A stretch of 64,000 nt of DNA from Prochlorococcus sp. AG-402-G19. GTDB lineage: Bacteria > Cyanobacteriota > Cyanobacteriia > PCC-6307 > Cyanobiaceae. The notes under the pieces are model-generated. The model was not told the DNA's origin. It was given only the letters and a program-made list of their open reading frames with translations, and did no database searches. Location: assembly GCA_003279455.1 (NCBI GenBank), contig QCHU01000004.1, positions 19,611-83,610 on the forward strand. Reading direction: 5' to 3'. The translations under genes and the position numbers were made by a program. This document shows, one piece after another, positions 52,813 to 58,796 of this stretch; the first letter of the stretch is position 1; every line of letters begins with the position of its first letter.

Positions 52813-52836
52813 CAGGAACTATTGAGTGGGAGTGAC
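52813..52836 (+). repeat. Core site C3 (copy of guaA 3' end)
   Basis: 19 consecutive bases (52,813-52,831) match guaA 47,225-47,243; after one mismatch the next four also match, giving 23 of 24. Confidence 0.85.
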
Positions 52837-52863
52837 GGACCTCAACATTTTTGAGACGTAGTT

Positions 52864-53478
52864 ATGAACGTTATTTCATATACTCAACTTGTTATAAAAG
52901 AGAACGGAAAACAAATTCAAAAAGGGATGAATTTTGCCATTCAAAAAACATATTCTGTTGTTTTGATGTCTACTCAAAAAAACGCTCCATACAATGATCA
53001 TATTTTTGAGGATGGTGTAATTGAATATGAAGGTCACGATGTTCCTGCAAATATAAATCCTGAAAAAAAGTTGGTTGATCAATCCTTATTGACCCCTTCT
53101 GGAACTCTGACTGAAAATGGAAAATTCTTTCAAGCAGCACTTGATTATAAAGAAAGGTTGCGAGAACCCTCGCAAATACAGGTTTATAGAAAATTGAGAA
53201 AAGGAATTTGGGTTGATATGGGTTTTTATGATTTGATTGATCCTTCTCAAGATGATCAAGAATACTTAGATATGCTTCATAACAGACAAATACCAGGTGA
53301 AGTTCAAAAAGAAGTATATGAACGAGATATGGGTAAATGTAGAATTTGTGGTTCTTCAGATAATCTACATTTTGATCATATTTTGCCTTTTTCTAAAGGT
53401 GGATCTTCTAAAGTTGCATCTAATATTCAACTATTGTGTGCTCGGCATAACCTCAAAAAAGGAGCAAAATTTATCTAG
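52864..53478 (+). CDS. HNH endonuclease with N-terminal SRA/McrA-like domain
   Basis: 204 residues. C-terminal HNH domain: zinc Cys pair CRICG, core LHFDHILPFSKGGSSKVASNIQLLCARHN. The N-terminal 130 residues (NAPYNDHIFEDGVIEYEGHDVP, VDQSLLTPSGTLTENGKFFQAA, VYRKLRKGIWVDMGFYDLID) resemble the modified-base-reading SRA-like domain of ScoMcrA-type nucleases. I infer a modification-dependent (type IV) restriction enzyme directed at phage DNA. The sole cargo of E4 and the only large cargo gene on the plus strand. Confidence 0.8.
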   Translation: MNVISYTQLVIKENGKQIQKGMNFAIQKTYSVVLMSTQKNAPYNDHIFEDGVIEYEGHDVPANINPEKKLVDQSLLTPSGTLTENGKFFQAALDYKERLREPSQIQVYRKLRKGIWVDMGFYDLIDPSQDDQEYLDMLHNRQIPGEVQKEVYERDMGKCRICGSSDNLHFDHILPFSKGGSSKVASNIQLLCARHNLKKGAKFI

Positions 53479-53496
53479 AAATAATTTCTTTGAATA

Positions 53497-53518
53497 GTCA
53501 CACATAGATCACACATAG
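53497..53518 (+). repeat. E4 right arm pair (two 11-mers)
   Basis: GTCACACATAG followed by ATCACACATAG; starts 103 bases before core C4. Confidence 0.7.
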
Positions 53519-53599
53519 GTTTTTTATGGTAATTTGAATTCGTAAACTCCAGTGATACCAATTGTTTTGAGTTTATTTGTTTGCTTTTTCTTGTGTGGG

Positions 53600-53615
53600 A
53601 CTACTGAGTGGGAAT
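53600..53615 (+). repeat. Core site C4 (copy of guaA 3' end)
   Basis: 15 of 16 bases match. The following ten bases are also shared with C1 (AGTTTAGGG), so C1 and C4 are sister sites. Confidence 0.8.
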
Positions 53616-53656
53616 AGTTTAGGGCAGTAAAACCCAGTCCACCACTCAAAGTGCTT

Positions 53657-53678
53657 GTTCCACGTGAGTTCCACGTAG
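53657..53678 (+). repeat. E5 left arm pair 1 (two 11-mers)
   Basis: GTTCCACGTGA followed by GTTCCACGTAG at +57. Confidence 0.8.
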
Positions 53679-53716
53679 AAATTTAAGTGACAGAGTGACA
53701 GGGATTTGAACAGTAA

Positions 53717-53738
53717 GTTCCACGTATGTTCCACGTGT
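53717..53738 (+). repeat. E5 left arm pair 2 (two 11-mers)
   Basis: GTTCCACGTAT followed by GTTCCACGTGT at +117. Confidence 0.8.
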
Positions 53739-53748
53739 CACCTTGTCA

Positions 53749-53819
53749 CCTTCTCTGTAAAGACATCGTAGATAGTTCATTTTCTCTACACCTCAACCGT
53801 AGAGAAAGTGTAGAGAAAA
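53749..53819 (+). repeat. E5 second repeat family: TGTAGAGAAAA 11-mers
   Basis: TTTTCTCTACA (53,780-53,790) is the inverse of the tandem CGTAGAGAAAG (53,798-53,808) and TGTAGAGAAAA (53,809-53,819). The same block as in E2. Confidence 0.65.
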
Positions 53820-54126
53820 CGTTTTAGAGGAATTGGTTATTTTCTTATCAACTATTTGATAATTTATATTTTTGATATTGACTACTTTTATAAGACTAGT
53901 CAGAAAATATAGATGTATGAATATGAAATGTATCATTTATACAGACTAAGGATTGATACGTATCTTTGGATTTAGACTATTAATATTCTTCTAATAACCT
54001 ATCAATACTGAGATCTTTTGAGAATATTTTAGTCGCAATTTTGAAATCAGGTCTTGAACTCACTACCCCAATCTAATCAGGCAAAGAGATTTCAAGCGAT
54101 AAGGAAAGGTACGTATTAGTCATTTC

Positions 54127-54148
54127 GTCGCAATATAGTCGCAATTTG
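54127..54148 (+). repeat. Orphan 11-mer tandem GTCGCAAT
   Basis: GTCGCAATATA followed by GTCGCAATTTG, same 11-bp period as the arm pairs; a single GTCGCAATTTT lies at 54,032-54,042. No core copy sits at the expected distance on either side. Confidence 0.5.
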
Positions 54149-54175
54149 TTAGACGTTTGTAGTCTTCTTTTGCAT

Positions 54176-54568
54176 CTAATTTCCAAAAGTACAAACCTGA
54201 TCGATAACACCCAAAATCAATTTATCTCCATTGGGATCTTTCCATTCAGAATCTTGATTCTTGAACTCATTAAATTCCTTTGCTCCTACTGCAACATCTC
54301 TAAAAGAATTTTCCGAACAGTTGACATCCATCGTATACAGAATGTCTTGGGTAATGTCAGTAGTGCTTTTAGGAATAAATTTGCTGAATACTCGTATAGA
54401 TCCATCTTGATTTTTTTGCACGCTGTTCTTATCCCATAATTGCTCTCCATACTGACTCTTTGGAACTGCCACCCATTCAGGCGATAAAGCATCTATTTTT
54501 GACGGGTAGAGAAAAAGTAGAAGCGCGAAGCAACTAAGACAAATACTTTTAATAGTTTTGAAGGTCAT
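54176..54568 (-). CDS. Secreted small protein, surface-adhesin-E-like
   Basis: 130 residues with a signal peptide (SICLSCFALLLFLYPSKIDA). The mature part has WVAVPKSQYGEQLWDKNSVQ and two Cys (VNCSENS, QVCTF). This pattern of a Trp-led strand, central YTMDVNC and C-terminal Cys resembles the small exported surface-adhesin-E-like domain. Periplasmic; function unknown. Confidence 0.6.
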   Translation of the reverse strand: MTFKTIKSICLSCFALLLFLYPSKIDALSPEWVAVPKSQYGEQLWDKNSVQKNQDGSIRVFSKFIPKSTTDITQDILYTMDVNCSENSFRDVAVGAKEFNEFKNQDSEWKDPNGDKLILGVIDQVCTFGN

Positions 54569-54596
54569 TGAATAAAAAACATTATTGTTATCGTTG

Positions 54597-54767
54597 ATGG
54601 AAACTTCACATCAGTACGTCAATTTTATGAACAGACTGCTCTCTGGTGAGAGATCTAAATGGATCTTTGTAATTGGACTTGTTGCGATAGGTGCTGGATT
54701 TACAGCAAAGAATGTGATCTCATATCCAACTGAATGCACTACTCCAGAAATGGTCACTTTGAGATGA
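54597..54767 (+). CDS. Small membrane protein, 56 aa
   Basis: Best start is ATG at 54,597; a TTG 12 bases upstream is possible. One hydrophobic helix (WIFVIGLVAIGAGFTAKNVI) at about 25-45. The stop overlaps the ATG of the next tiny gene by four bases, arguing that both are translated. Confidence 0.5.
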   Translation: METSHQYVNFMNRLLSGERSKWIFVIGLVAIGAGFTAKNVISYPTECTTPEMVTLR

Positions 54768-54889
54768 AATACAACTGGAAAGATCTTTTAGTAGATGCTG
54801 CAATCGTGGCGGTTGTTCTTGGAGCAGTGGCACTCATTGTTGGTTCGTTTCCAGCGACCTTCAGTAAGTTGCTTCCATTTCTGAAATAG
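54764..54889 (+). CDS. Small membrane protein, 41 aa
   Basis: Starts ATG at 54,764 inside the previous stop (ATGA). One hydrophobic helix, DAAIVAVVLGAVALIVGSFP. Followed after 11 bases by the 146-residue gene, making a three-gene run. Confidence 0.5.
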   Translation: MKYNWKDLLVDAAIVAVVLGAVALIVGSFPATFSKLLPFLK

Positions 54890-54900
54890 GGGATCGAAAA

Positions 54901-55341
54901 ATGTATAAAACCAAAAAAGAAATAGAAGATTGGATAAAAAAATTCAATCCAGAACAAGTTGAGAGGATGAGAGCAGACAATTATTTGGATCACATAAACG
55001 ATGACGATTTAGATGGAAATGAAAGGTTTAGAAGTGGTGGAAATTGGTCAGTAGAACTTGTTGCTCCACAAGCATTACTTGATTTGCTACCAGAATGGGA
55101 AAGTAAAAATTGGTGGGAAGTCAGTGTTGTTATTGATGGTGACGGTGAAGGAGTTTTTGATTCAGAGCAAGAAGCATTAGATGAATATGGGGTTAAAAGT
55201 ATTGATGAAATAAACGCACATTTCGCAAGAAGGTTTTATGACGTGTCATTAGACGAAGAGGAATGGTGGATCTCGTTAGAGAAAGAAATCGAGGGTAAAA
55301 CTGGTCTGCCTTTTGAGCAATTTAGAGTTAATTACGGTTAA
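54901..55341 (+). CDS. Acidic hypothetical protein, 146 aa
   Basis: Strongly acidic with several Trp (WEVSVVIDGDGEGVFDSEQEA, EEEWWISLEKEI). No membrane helix or signal. No family recognised; could be a DNA mimic or an inhibitor-type protein by charge, but that is only a guess. Ends 42 bases before a paired-hairpin structure. Confidence 0.6.
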   Translation: MYKTKKEIEDWIKKFNPEQVERMRADNYLDHINDDDLDGNERFRSGGNWSVELVAPQALLDLLPEWESKNWWEVSVVIDGDGEGVFDSEQEALDEYGVKSIDEINAHFARRFYDVSLDEEEWWISLEKEIEGKTGLPFEQFRVNYG

Positions 55342-55383
55342 GCAGCATCAACACGTGCATCGACAATTTTTTCCATTAAATAA

Positions 55384-55448
55384 GGGAGCGAGATTTTGGT
55401 CGCCCCCTTTGAGTCCATCACTCCAGACCTATTGAAGTGCGTTGACTC
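55384..55448 (+). ncRNA. Paired-hairpin structure M1
   Basis: Hairpin 1: GGGAGCGA (55,384-55,391) with TCGCCCCC (55,400-55,407), 7 of 8 pairs, then TTT. Hairpin 2: GAGTCCATCACT (55,411) with AGTGCGTTGACTC (55,436-55,448). It follows the 146-residue gene and may end its transcript. Related to M4 and M5. Confidence 0.55.
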
Positions 55449-55518
55449 CTGAATCTTTTATAACCCATTAAAATAATTAAAACTAGGGGTAAAAGCACCA
55501 GAGTATTATTACTAAAAT

Positions 55519-55617
55519 ATGGATATTAATTATCACTTACTTATAGATATAATTCTTGTTTCAGGAGCAGTATCTTTTATCTTCATTGCAAGGAAAATAA
55601 AAAAGGAAAACCCCTGA
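55519..55617 (+). CDS. Very small membrane peptide, 32 aa
   Basis: MDINYHLLIDIILVSGAVSF followed by a basic tail; one hydrophobic helix. Stop lies inside the first stem of M2. Coding status rests on composition only. Confidence 0.35.
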   Translation: MDINYHLLIDIILVSGAVSFIFIARKIKKENP

Positions 55618-55759
55618 AATGAATCAGGGGTATGGGTTGTTCCGACCATTGCAGAGACCGCACGAAAGGTGTTCTCTGTCCACTCAGGAGGTGTGAGATG
55701 CCTCCTTAGAGTCAATGCACATTTCCCCTCTTAAATAACTTCGAGAGTGCTATGACTCT
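55610..55759 (+). ncRNA. Multi-hairpin structure M2
   Basis: Perfect stems ACCCCTGA/TCAGGGGT (55,610-55,631), CAGAGA/TCTCTG (55,652-55,678) and AGGAGG/CCTCCT (55,686-55,706), enclosed later by AGAGTCAATGCAC/GTGCTATGACTCT (55,708-55,759). The final arm resembles the AGTGCTAGAACTC arm of M4 and M5. Confidence 0.55.
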
Positions 55760-55810
55760 TGATTTATTTCTACTCCTACCACATAAAAATATCTATGGTA
55801 TTTACCACAC

Positions 55811-56083
55811 TTAAGCAGCATCATTAATTTGATGTTCCATTAGTTCCCAATCTTGAATTAAGAGTTCATGCCAAGTTTCTATAGCAGATTCGAGATCAAT
55901 TCTTCTTGTATTTTTTAATTTGGTTGGAGTGCCATCTTCAAGGCAATACCAGAGTTGTGTATACACTCTAGGGAATGCCATTTCGGATTTTGGATCACGA
56001 ATAAAGAACATGCAGAATTCTCTAGTAGGTGATACCAACCATCCTGTTGGGGTTGGGATTGCTTCTCTAATTGGTTGATTCAT
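55811..56083 (-). CDS. DUF1651-like small protein (intact copy)
   Basis: 90 residues: GWLVSPTREFCMFFIRD, then PRVYTQLWYCLEDGTPTKLKNTRRIDLESAIETWHELLIQDWELM. The GWL start, W-L-x-DG-x-P and ETW-ELL-x-x-W pattern fit DUF1651, a family seen mainly in Prochlorococcus and marine Synechococcus. Function unknown. Good AAAGGAAAG before the ATG. A decayed duplicate is at 57,735-58,011, and both have the same paired hairpin upstream. Confidence 0.75.
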   Translation of the reverse strand: MNQPIREAIPTPTGWLVSPTREFCMFFIRDPKSEMAFPRVYTQLWYCLEDGTPTKLKNTRRIDLESAIETWHELLIQDWELMEHQINDAA

Positions 56084-56112
56084 ACTTCTTTCCTTTAATT
56101 CAAAGCATCAAA

Positions 56113-56182
56113 AAAGCACCTTGCTCACTGGTATTACGCAGGTGCTTTATGAGTTAGGACTGCTTGCGCGAGGAATGTCCTA
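56113..56182 (-). ncRNA. Paired-hairpin structure M3 (minus-strand terminator type)
   Basis: Read on the minus strand: stem TAGGAC/GTCCTA (56,155-56,182, loop with CGCGAGGA on the plus strand), then the perfect 9-bp stem AAAGCACCT/AGGTGCTTT followed by a T-run. A good intrinsic terminator, placed after the minus-strand remnant ORF (56,197-56,400) and 30 bases before the DUF1651 start. Confidence 0.65.
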
Positions 56183-56196
56183 GTACAGATATACTA

Positions 56197-56400
56197 TTAA
56201 TTCTTTTTGGTTCCGTCAAGTAATTTAAGTAAAAATCTAGCAAGATCGATATAGGTTGTATCTATGAATGATCGACTTGGATTCTCATGAATAGTTTTCG
56301 GCGAAAACTCAATTACCAAATCACTAATCAGAATGAAGCAAGTGGAACGTCCTTCTGGAGTATTTGTCTCTAAGGTTAGATAAATATGTTCAACTAAGCA
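56197..56400 (-). pseudogene. Open frame without start, probable gene remnant
   Basis: 67 sense codons (TLETNTPEGRSTCFILISDL, IDTTYIDLARFLLKLLDG) ending TAA at 56,197-56,199, just before terminator M3. In-frame TAA upstream and no ATG or GTG in the first 25 codons. Reads like real protein, so I take it as a 5'-truncated gene. Confidence 0.4.
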
Positions 56401-56412
56401 TTACAGAAGAAA

Positions 56413-56583
56413 TTGACATTCATATCAAATAACGGAAAATCCTTCACCAAAGAGGAAGCAATAGATTTAATGGTGTCATTGAGTGCAACTGACGCAAATT
56501 CAGAAAAGAAGTGGAGAGGTTTCTATAACTCTTTATCGCAGACAGACTTGCAGGATGAGTGGGATGAGTATTGGAAACCTTAA
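56413..56583 (+). CDS. Small hypothetical protein, 56 aa
   Basis: TTG start at 56,413, then TFISNNGKSFTKEEAIDLM and a Trp-rich C-terminus (FYNSLSQTDLQDEWDEYWKP). The stop is 15 bases before the M4 structure. No upstream ATG; coding status moderate. Unknown function. Confidence 0.5.
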   Translation: MTFISNNGKSFTKEEAIDLMVSLSATDANSEKKWRGFYNSLSQTDLQDEWDEYWKP

Positions 56584-56598
56584 TTCCTTCCATTAAAG

Positions 56599-56709
56599 AA
56601 GGGGGCGAGATTTTGGTCGCCCCCTTTGAGTTCAGCACTCATAATTCCAACTGAACTTTCCATCCGGACTAACCAACTTTGATCTAATGGAACAAAAGTG
56701 CTAGAACTC
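56599..56709 (+). ncRNA. Paired-hairpin structure M4
   Basis: Hairpin 1: perfect AAGGGGGCGA (56,599-56,608) with TCGCCCCCTT (56,617-56,626). Hairpin 2: GAGTTCAGCACT (56,628-56,639) with AGTGCTAGAACTC (56,697-56,709), then a T-rich run. M5 has the same layout with a G-C to A-T swap in the stem. Confidence 0.65.
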
Positions 56710-56772
56710 CTGATTTATTTCTAATTCTTCTAAGATTCAAATTCAATCTTTAGAAGCACCTGATTAGTTTTT

Positions 56773-56973
56773 ATGGCAAAAACCGAAAATGATCTTGATA
56801 TTTACTATGCAGTTGGGAATGCCAATACCTCTAGGCAAGAAACTGAGATCGGAGAAATTATTAAAAAACGAAATTCACTGGGATGGAAATTAGTCTCTAC
56901 CAGTACTGCTGTGGTTGACACGTCTAATCAATTCTCTAATTTATATCTCTTTTGGGAAAAACAATATGAGTAA
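56773..56973 (+). CDS. Small hypothetical protein, DUF4177-like
   Basis: 66 residues: EIGEIIKKRNSLGWKLVSTS, then SNLYLFWEKQYE. The pattern of a helix, GW-LV strand and a final F-W strand resembles small DUF4177-type proteins. Overlaps the next ORF by eight bases. Confidence 0.55.
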   Translation: MAKTENDLDIYYAVGNANTSRQETEIGEIIKKRNSLGWKLVSTSTAVVDTSNQFSNLYLFWEKQYE

Positions 56974-57112
56974 GGAAAAAGAGAAATTCAACGTGACGCA
57001 GGGTATGACTCTTTTGCTGCTAAAAAAACTTTCTTTGCCTGCAAACGTAGTTTTTCTAATGATTCTCTTTATTACTAACCCAGCAAACAAGATAGGTTAT
57101 GAAGATGAGTAG
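56966..57112 (+). CDS. Small membrane protein, 48 aa
   Basis: MSKEKEKFNVTQGMTLLLLK, then one hydrophobic helix (LPANVVFLMILFITNP). I chose the ATG at 56,966 over an earlier start in the same frame because SKEKEK makes a normal polar N-terminus and AAGGAAAAAG lies close. Overlaps the previous gene. Confidence 0.5.
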   Translation: MSKEKEKFNVTQGMTLLLLKKLSLPANVVFLMILFITNPANKIGYEDE

Positions 57113-57115
57113 GCA

Positions 57116-57147
57116 CAACAATACCTGCCATCAAGCAGGTGTTGTTG
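57116..57147 (+). terminator. Hairpin M6 between convergent genes
   Basis: Stem CAACAATACCTGC (57,116-57,128) with GCAGGTGTTGTTG (57,135-57,147), 12 of 13 Watson-Crick plus one G-T. Followed by GATCAGTCGCAAGTGTTTTC, which resembles the sequence after hairpin M7 (GATCAGGCGCAAGTGTTTCC). No T-run of note until 57,180. Confidence 0.5.
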
Positions 57148-57183
57148 AAGATCAGTCGCAAGTGTTTTCTTACTCTAATTTTT

Positions 57184-57501
57184 TTAATCATCAAAATAAG
57201 AGCATGTGTAGTTTACTAATTCTAAAACCTCTAAACAAAATGAAGAATTTTTGGGGACATTAAAATCCATACCTTCTGTTATTAATCTCCAATCTTGATC
57301 ATCTGCAATTTTGACATTTAGTTTTCCAGAATGGATTTGCATGAGTTCTCTTGACGCAGTTTTAAATTCGTATCCACCCTCCAACATCACTCCTAATGTT
57401 TTTTTTGAACCATCTTTTAAAAAGATGTTCCGACTAATAACTTTACCTTCAAAATAAATATTTGCTAATTTATCAACATCTACATTTTGATAGTTATCCA
57501 T
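57184..57501 (-). CDS. ppnP: Pyrimidine/purine nucleoside phosphorylase PpnP-like (DUF1255/YaiE)
   Basis: 105 residues of the small cupin PpnP family, enzymes that split nucleosides with phosphate to a base and ribose-1-phosphate. Diagnostic run: FEGKVISR, TLGVMLEGGYEFKTASRELM, SGKLNVKI, DWRLITEGMDFNVPKNSSF, NYTCSYF. Full family length plus an eight-residue N-terminal extension. Unusual as island cargo; it may serve nucleoside salvage. Confidence 0.85.
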   Translation of the reverse strand: MDNYQNVDVDKLANIYFEGKVISRNIFLKDGSKKTLGVMLEGGYEFKTASRELMQIHSGKLNVKIADDQDWRLITEGMDFNVPKNSSFCLEVLELVNYTCSYFDD

Positions 57502-57548
57502 TTAGAAATCCTGAGTCTAATTTTCTAATCACTAATCATAATCTATAG

Positions 57549-57734
57549 ATGTTTTATTTCATTTATGCACTTGTTATCCCAGTTCTGATCTTGGGATTGC
57601 TTTATCTATTCATCATTGAAAATAATGGTCTTCCAGATTGGATGGAACGTGTTTCAAGAAATAGTGGTTCCGTTTGGACTTATGGAATTATTGCCATCGC
57701 CCTAGTTGGAATTCTTAGATATCTGATTCGATGA
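57549..57734 (+). CDS. Small two-helix membrane protein, 61 aa
   Basis: Helix 1 FIYALVIPVLILGLLYLFII, a short polar loop (NNGLPDWMERVSRNSGS), helix 2 WTYGIIAIALVGILRYLI. The stop lies at the end of the decayed DUF1651 copy. No known family. Confidence 0.55.
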   Translation: MFYFIYALVIPVLILGLLYLFIIENNGLPDWMERVSRNSGSVWTYGIIAIALVGILRYLIR

Positions 57735-58011
57735 CTAAGCAGCAGCATCACTTATCTGATGTTCCATTAGTTCTCAACCTTAAGTTAAGAGTTCATGCCA
57801 AGTTTTTATAGCAGATTCGAGATCAACTCTTCTTGTATTTTTTAATTTGGTTGGAGTGCCATCCTCAAGGCAATACCAGGGTTGTGTATACACTCTCGGA
57901 AATGCCATTTCGGATTTGAGATCACGACTAAAGAACATATAAAATTCTCTAGTGGGTGGACACTTACCATCCTGTTGGATTTGGCAATGCATTTCTAATT
58001 GGTTGACTCAT
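57735..58011 (-). pseudogene. Decayed duplicate of the DUF1651-like gene
   Basis: Aligns along its length with 55,811-56,083. Starts ATG at 58,011 (MSQPIRNALPNPTGW) then shifts frame by one inserted base with a stop after GW. The middle (MAFPRVYTQPWYCLEDGTPT) is open, then a CAA-to-TAA change stops it after WHELLT. The original 3' end is still readable to 57,735. The upstream hairpin M3b is copied too. Confidence 0.8.
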
Positions 58012-58039
58012 AATTCTCTCTTTAATTCGAGGCATCAAA

Positions 58040-58109
58040 AAAGCATTTTGCTCACTGCTATTACGCAGGTGCTTTATGAGTTAGGACTACTTGCGTGAGG
58101 AACATCTTA
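58040..58109 (-). ncRNA. Paired-hairpin structure M3b (duplicate of M3)
   Basis: AAAGCATTT/AGGTGCTTT (58,040-58,075) and TAGGAC with a degraded partner (to 58,109); loop CTTGCGTGAGGA matches CTTGCGCGAGGA of M3. Confidence 0.5.
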
Positions 58110-58162
58110 GTACAGGTATACTATTAAGATTGTTTGGAGCTGTCAAGTGATTTGCATTAAAG

Positions 58163-58276
58163 AAGGGGGCAAGATTTTGGTTGCCCCCTTTAAGTTCAGC
58201 ACTTTTGGATCCGTGTGAACAATCCATTTCCTTTACTAACCACTTCCCTGACCTACGGGAACAAAGTGCTAGAACT
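58163..58276 (+). ncRNA. Paired-hairpin structure M5
   Basis: Hairpin 1: perfect AAGGGGGCAA (58,163-58,172) with TTGCCCCCTT (58,181-58,190). Hairpin 2: AAGTTCAGCACT (58,192-58,203) with AGTGCTAGAACT (58,265-58,276). Compared with M4, both sides of one pair changed (GCGA/TCGC to GCAA/TTGC), i.e. a compensatory change. Confidence 0.65.
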
Positions 58277-58345
58277 CCAACCCAGTTTTAATCAAACTGA
58301 ATGATTGGAACATGAGAGAAAACACCTGTTTTATGGCATTAAGAA

Positions 58346-58428
58346 AGGGACTCTGTTGCTTCAGCGACCTTGAGTCCCTCTCTTCATGTACAGAACGAAT
58401 TTTGGTAAGGAGTTGTTCTGCTTTTCCT
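58346..58428 (+). ncRNA. Paired-hairpin structure M8
   Basis: Perfect AGGGACTC (58,346-58,353) with GAGTCCCT (58,372-58,379), then CAGAAC (58,391-58,396) with GTTCTG (58,415-58,420), loop ending AAGGAGTT, followed by a T-rich tail. Confidence 0.55.
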
Positions 58429-58474
58429 TTTCTAATCAATTTTGCAAAGGGTTTGCATCCGAAAAAATTCCTAA

Positions 58475-58588
58475 TTAGATATCGTCTTCACTGTTTCCGA
58501 ATGGGTTGTATCTGATATCAAAAATCAAAACCACTGCTGTACTTAAAAGCAGTAATCCAAAAACAACTTGGGGAGGTGGAAATATCAT
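58475..58588 (-). CDS. Small membrane protein, 37 aa
   Basis: ATG at 58,588: MIFPPPQVVFGLLLLSTAVV, LIFDIRYNPFGNSEDDI. One helix with an acidic tail; resembles the style of small picocyanobacterial membrane proteins. Lies directly after terminator M7 on the minus strand. No homologue named. Confidence 0.45.
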   Translation of the reverse strand: MIFPPPQVVFGLLLLSTAVVLIFDIRYNPFGNSEDDI

Positions 58589-58614
58589 TAGACCACTCTA
58601 GAAAAGGCACAAAA

Positions 58615-58703
58615 AAACCGCCCAGTTCTGTTCGGGCGGTTTCTTTGTGAGATCAGGCGCAAGTGTTTCCTTGTTTCCACTGCGGAGGATCTCAACTCCT
58701 CAC
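58615..58703 (-). terminator. Paired-hairpin structure M7 with intrinsic terminator on the minus strand
   Basis: Perfect 9-bp stem AAACCGCCC (58,615-58,623) with GGGCGGTTT (58,634-58,642); on the minus strand it is followed by a run of Ts. The companion stem GAGATC/GATCTC lies at 58,650-58,693, with GCGGAGGA in its loop. Confidence 0.65.
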
Positions 58704-58723
58704 AAAATTCAAATTAAGCAACG

Positions 58724-58795
58724 TCACGAAAAGAGAAATGCTGAGTATTTGAGTTCTTCAACTGTCACATGTGCCAATCCTTGAAAATCAACCAT
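58724..58795 (-). CDS. Possible 23-residue peptide
   Basis: MVDFQGLAHVTVEELKYSAF then LFS and TGA; followed on the same strand by M7. Coding potential is suggestive only. Confidence 0.25.
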   Translation of the reverse strand: MVDFQGLAHVTVEELKYSAFLFS

Positions 58796-58796
58796 T

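Larger units (their letters stand above)
52617..52817. mobile_element. Cassette E3: empty shell between cores C2 and C3
   Basis: Only 201 bases and no gene. It contains one arm pair (52,735-52,756) that sits at +118 from C2, as left pairs do, and at -83 from C3, as right pairs do in E5 (-82) and E6 (-81). This is what deletion of the cargo between left and right arm pairs would leave. Confidence 0.55.
52818..53599. mobile_element. Cassette E4: core C3 to C4, HNH nuclease cargo
   Basis: 782 bases. The right end carries an 11-bp arm pair (53,497-53,518). The left end lacks the standard arm block: the nuclease gene starts 46 bases after the core. E4 may thus be a truncated or mis-joined cassette. 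Confidence 0.5.
53479..54175. other. Junction region: E4 right end, core C4, E5 left end
   Basis: 697 gene-free bases with the E4 arm pair, core C4, two E5 arm pairs, the TGTAGAGAAAA block (to 53,819) and GTCGCAAT repeats at 54,032 and 54,127-54,148. Bases 53,830-54,030 show nothing I can name. Confidence 0.7.

Noticed and set aside
54031..54110. tRNA-like string on the minus strand (GTTCAAGACC with GATT-type bases) suggesting a tRNA fragment
   Set aside because: The bases around the would-be T loop do not form a five-pair stem, and no acceptor or anticodon stem could be drawn.
56444..56638. 64-residue minus-strand frame
   Set aside because: Shadow of the plus-strand 56-residue ORF and hairpin M4; no start context.
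58312..58515. 67-residue plus-strand frame
   Set aside because: Composition is unlike protein, it is Cys and Arg rich, and it spans hairpin M8, which explains the sequence better.
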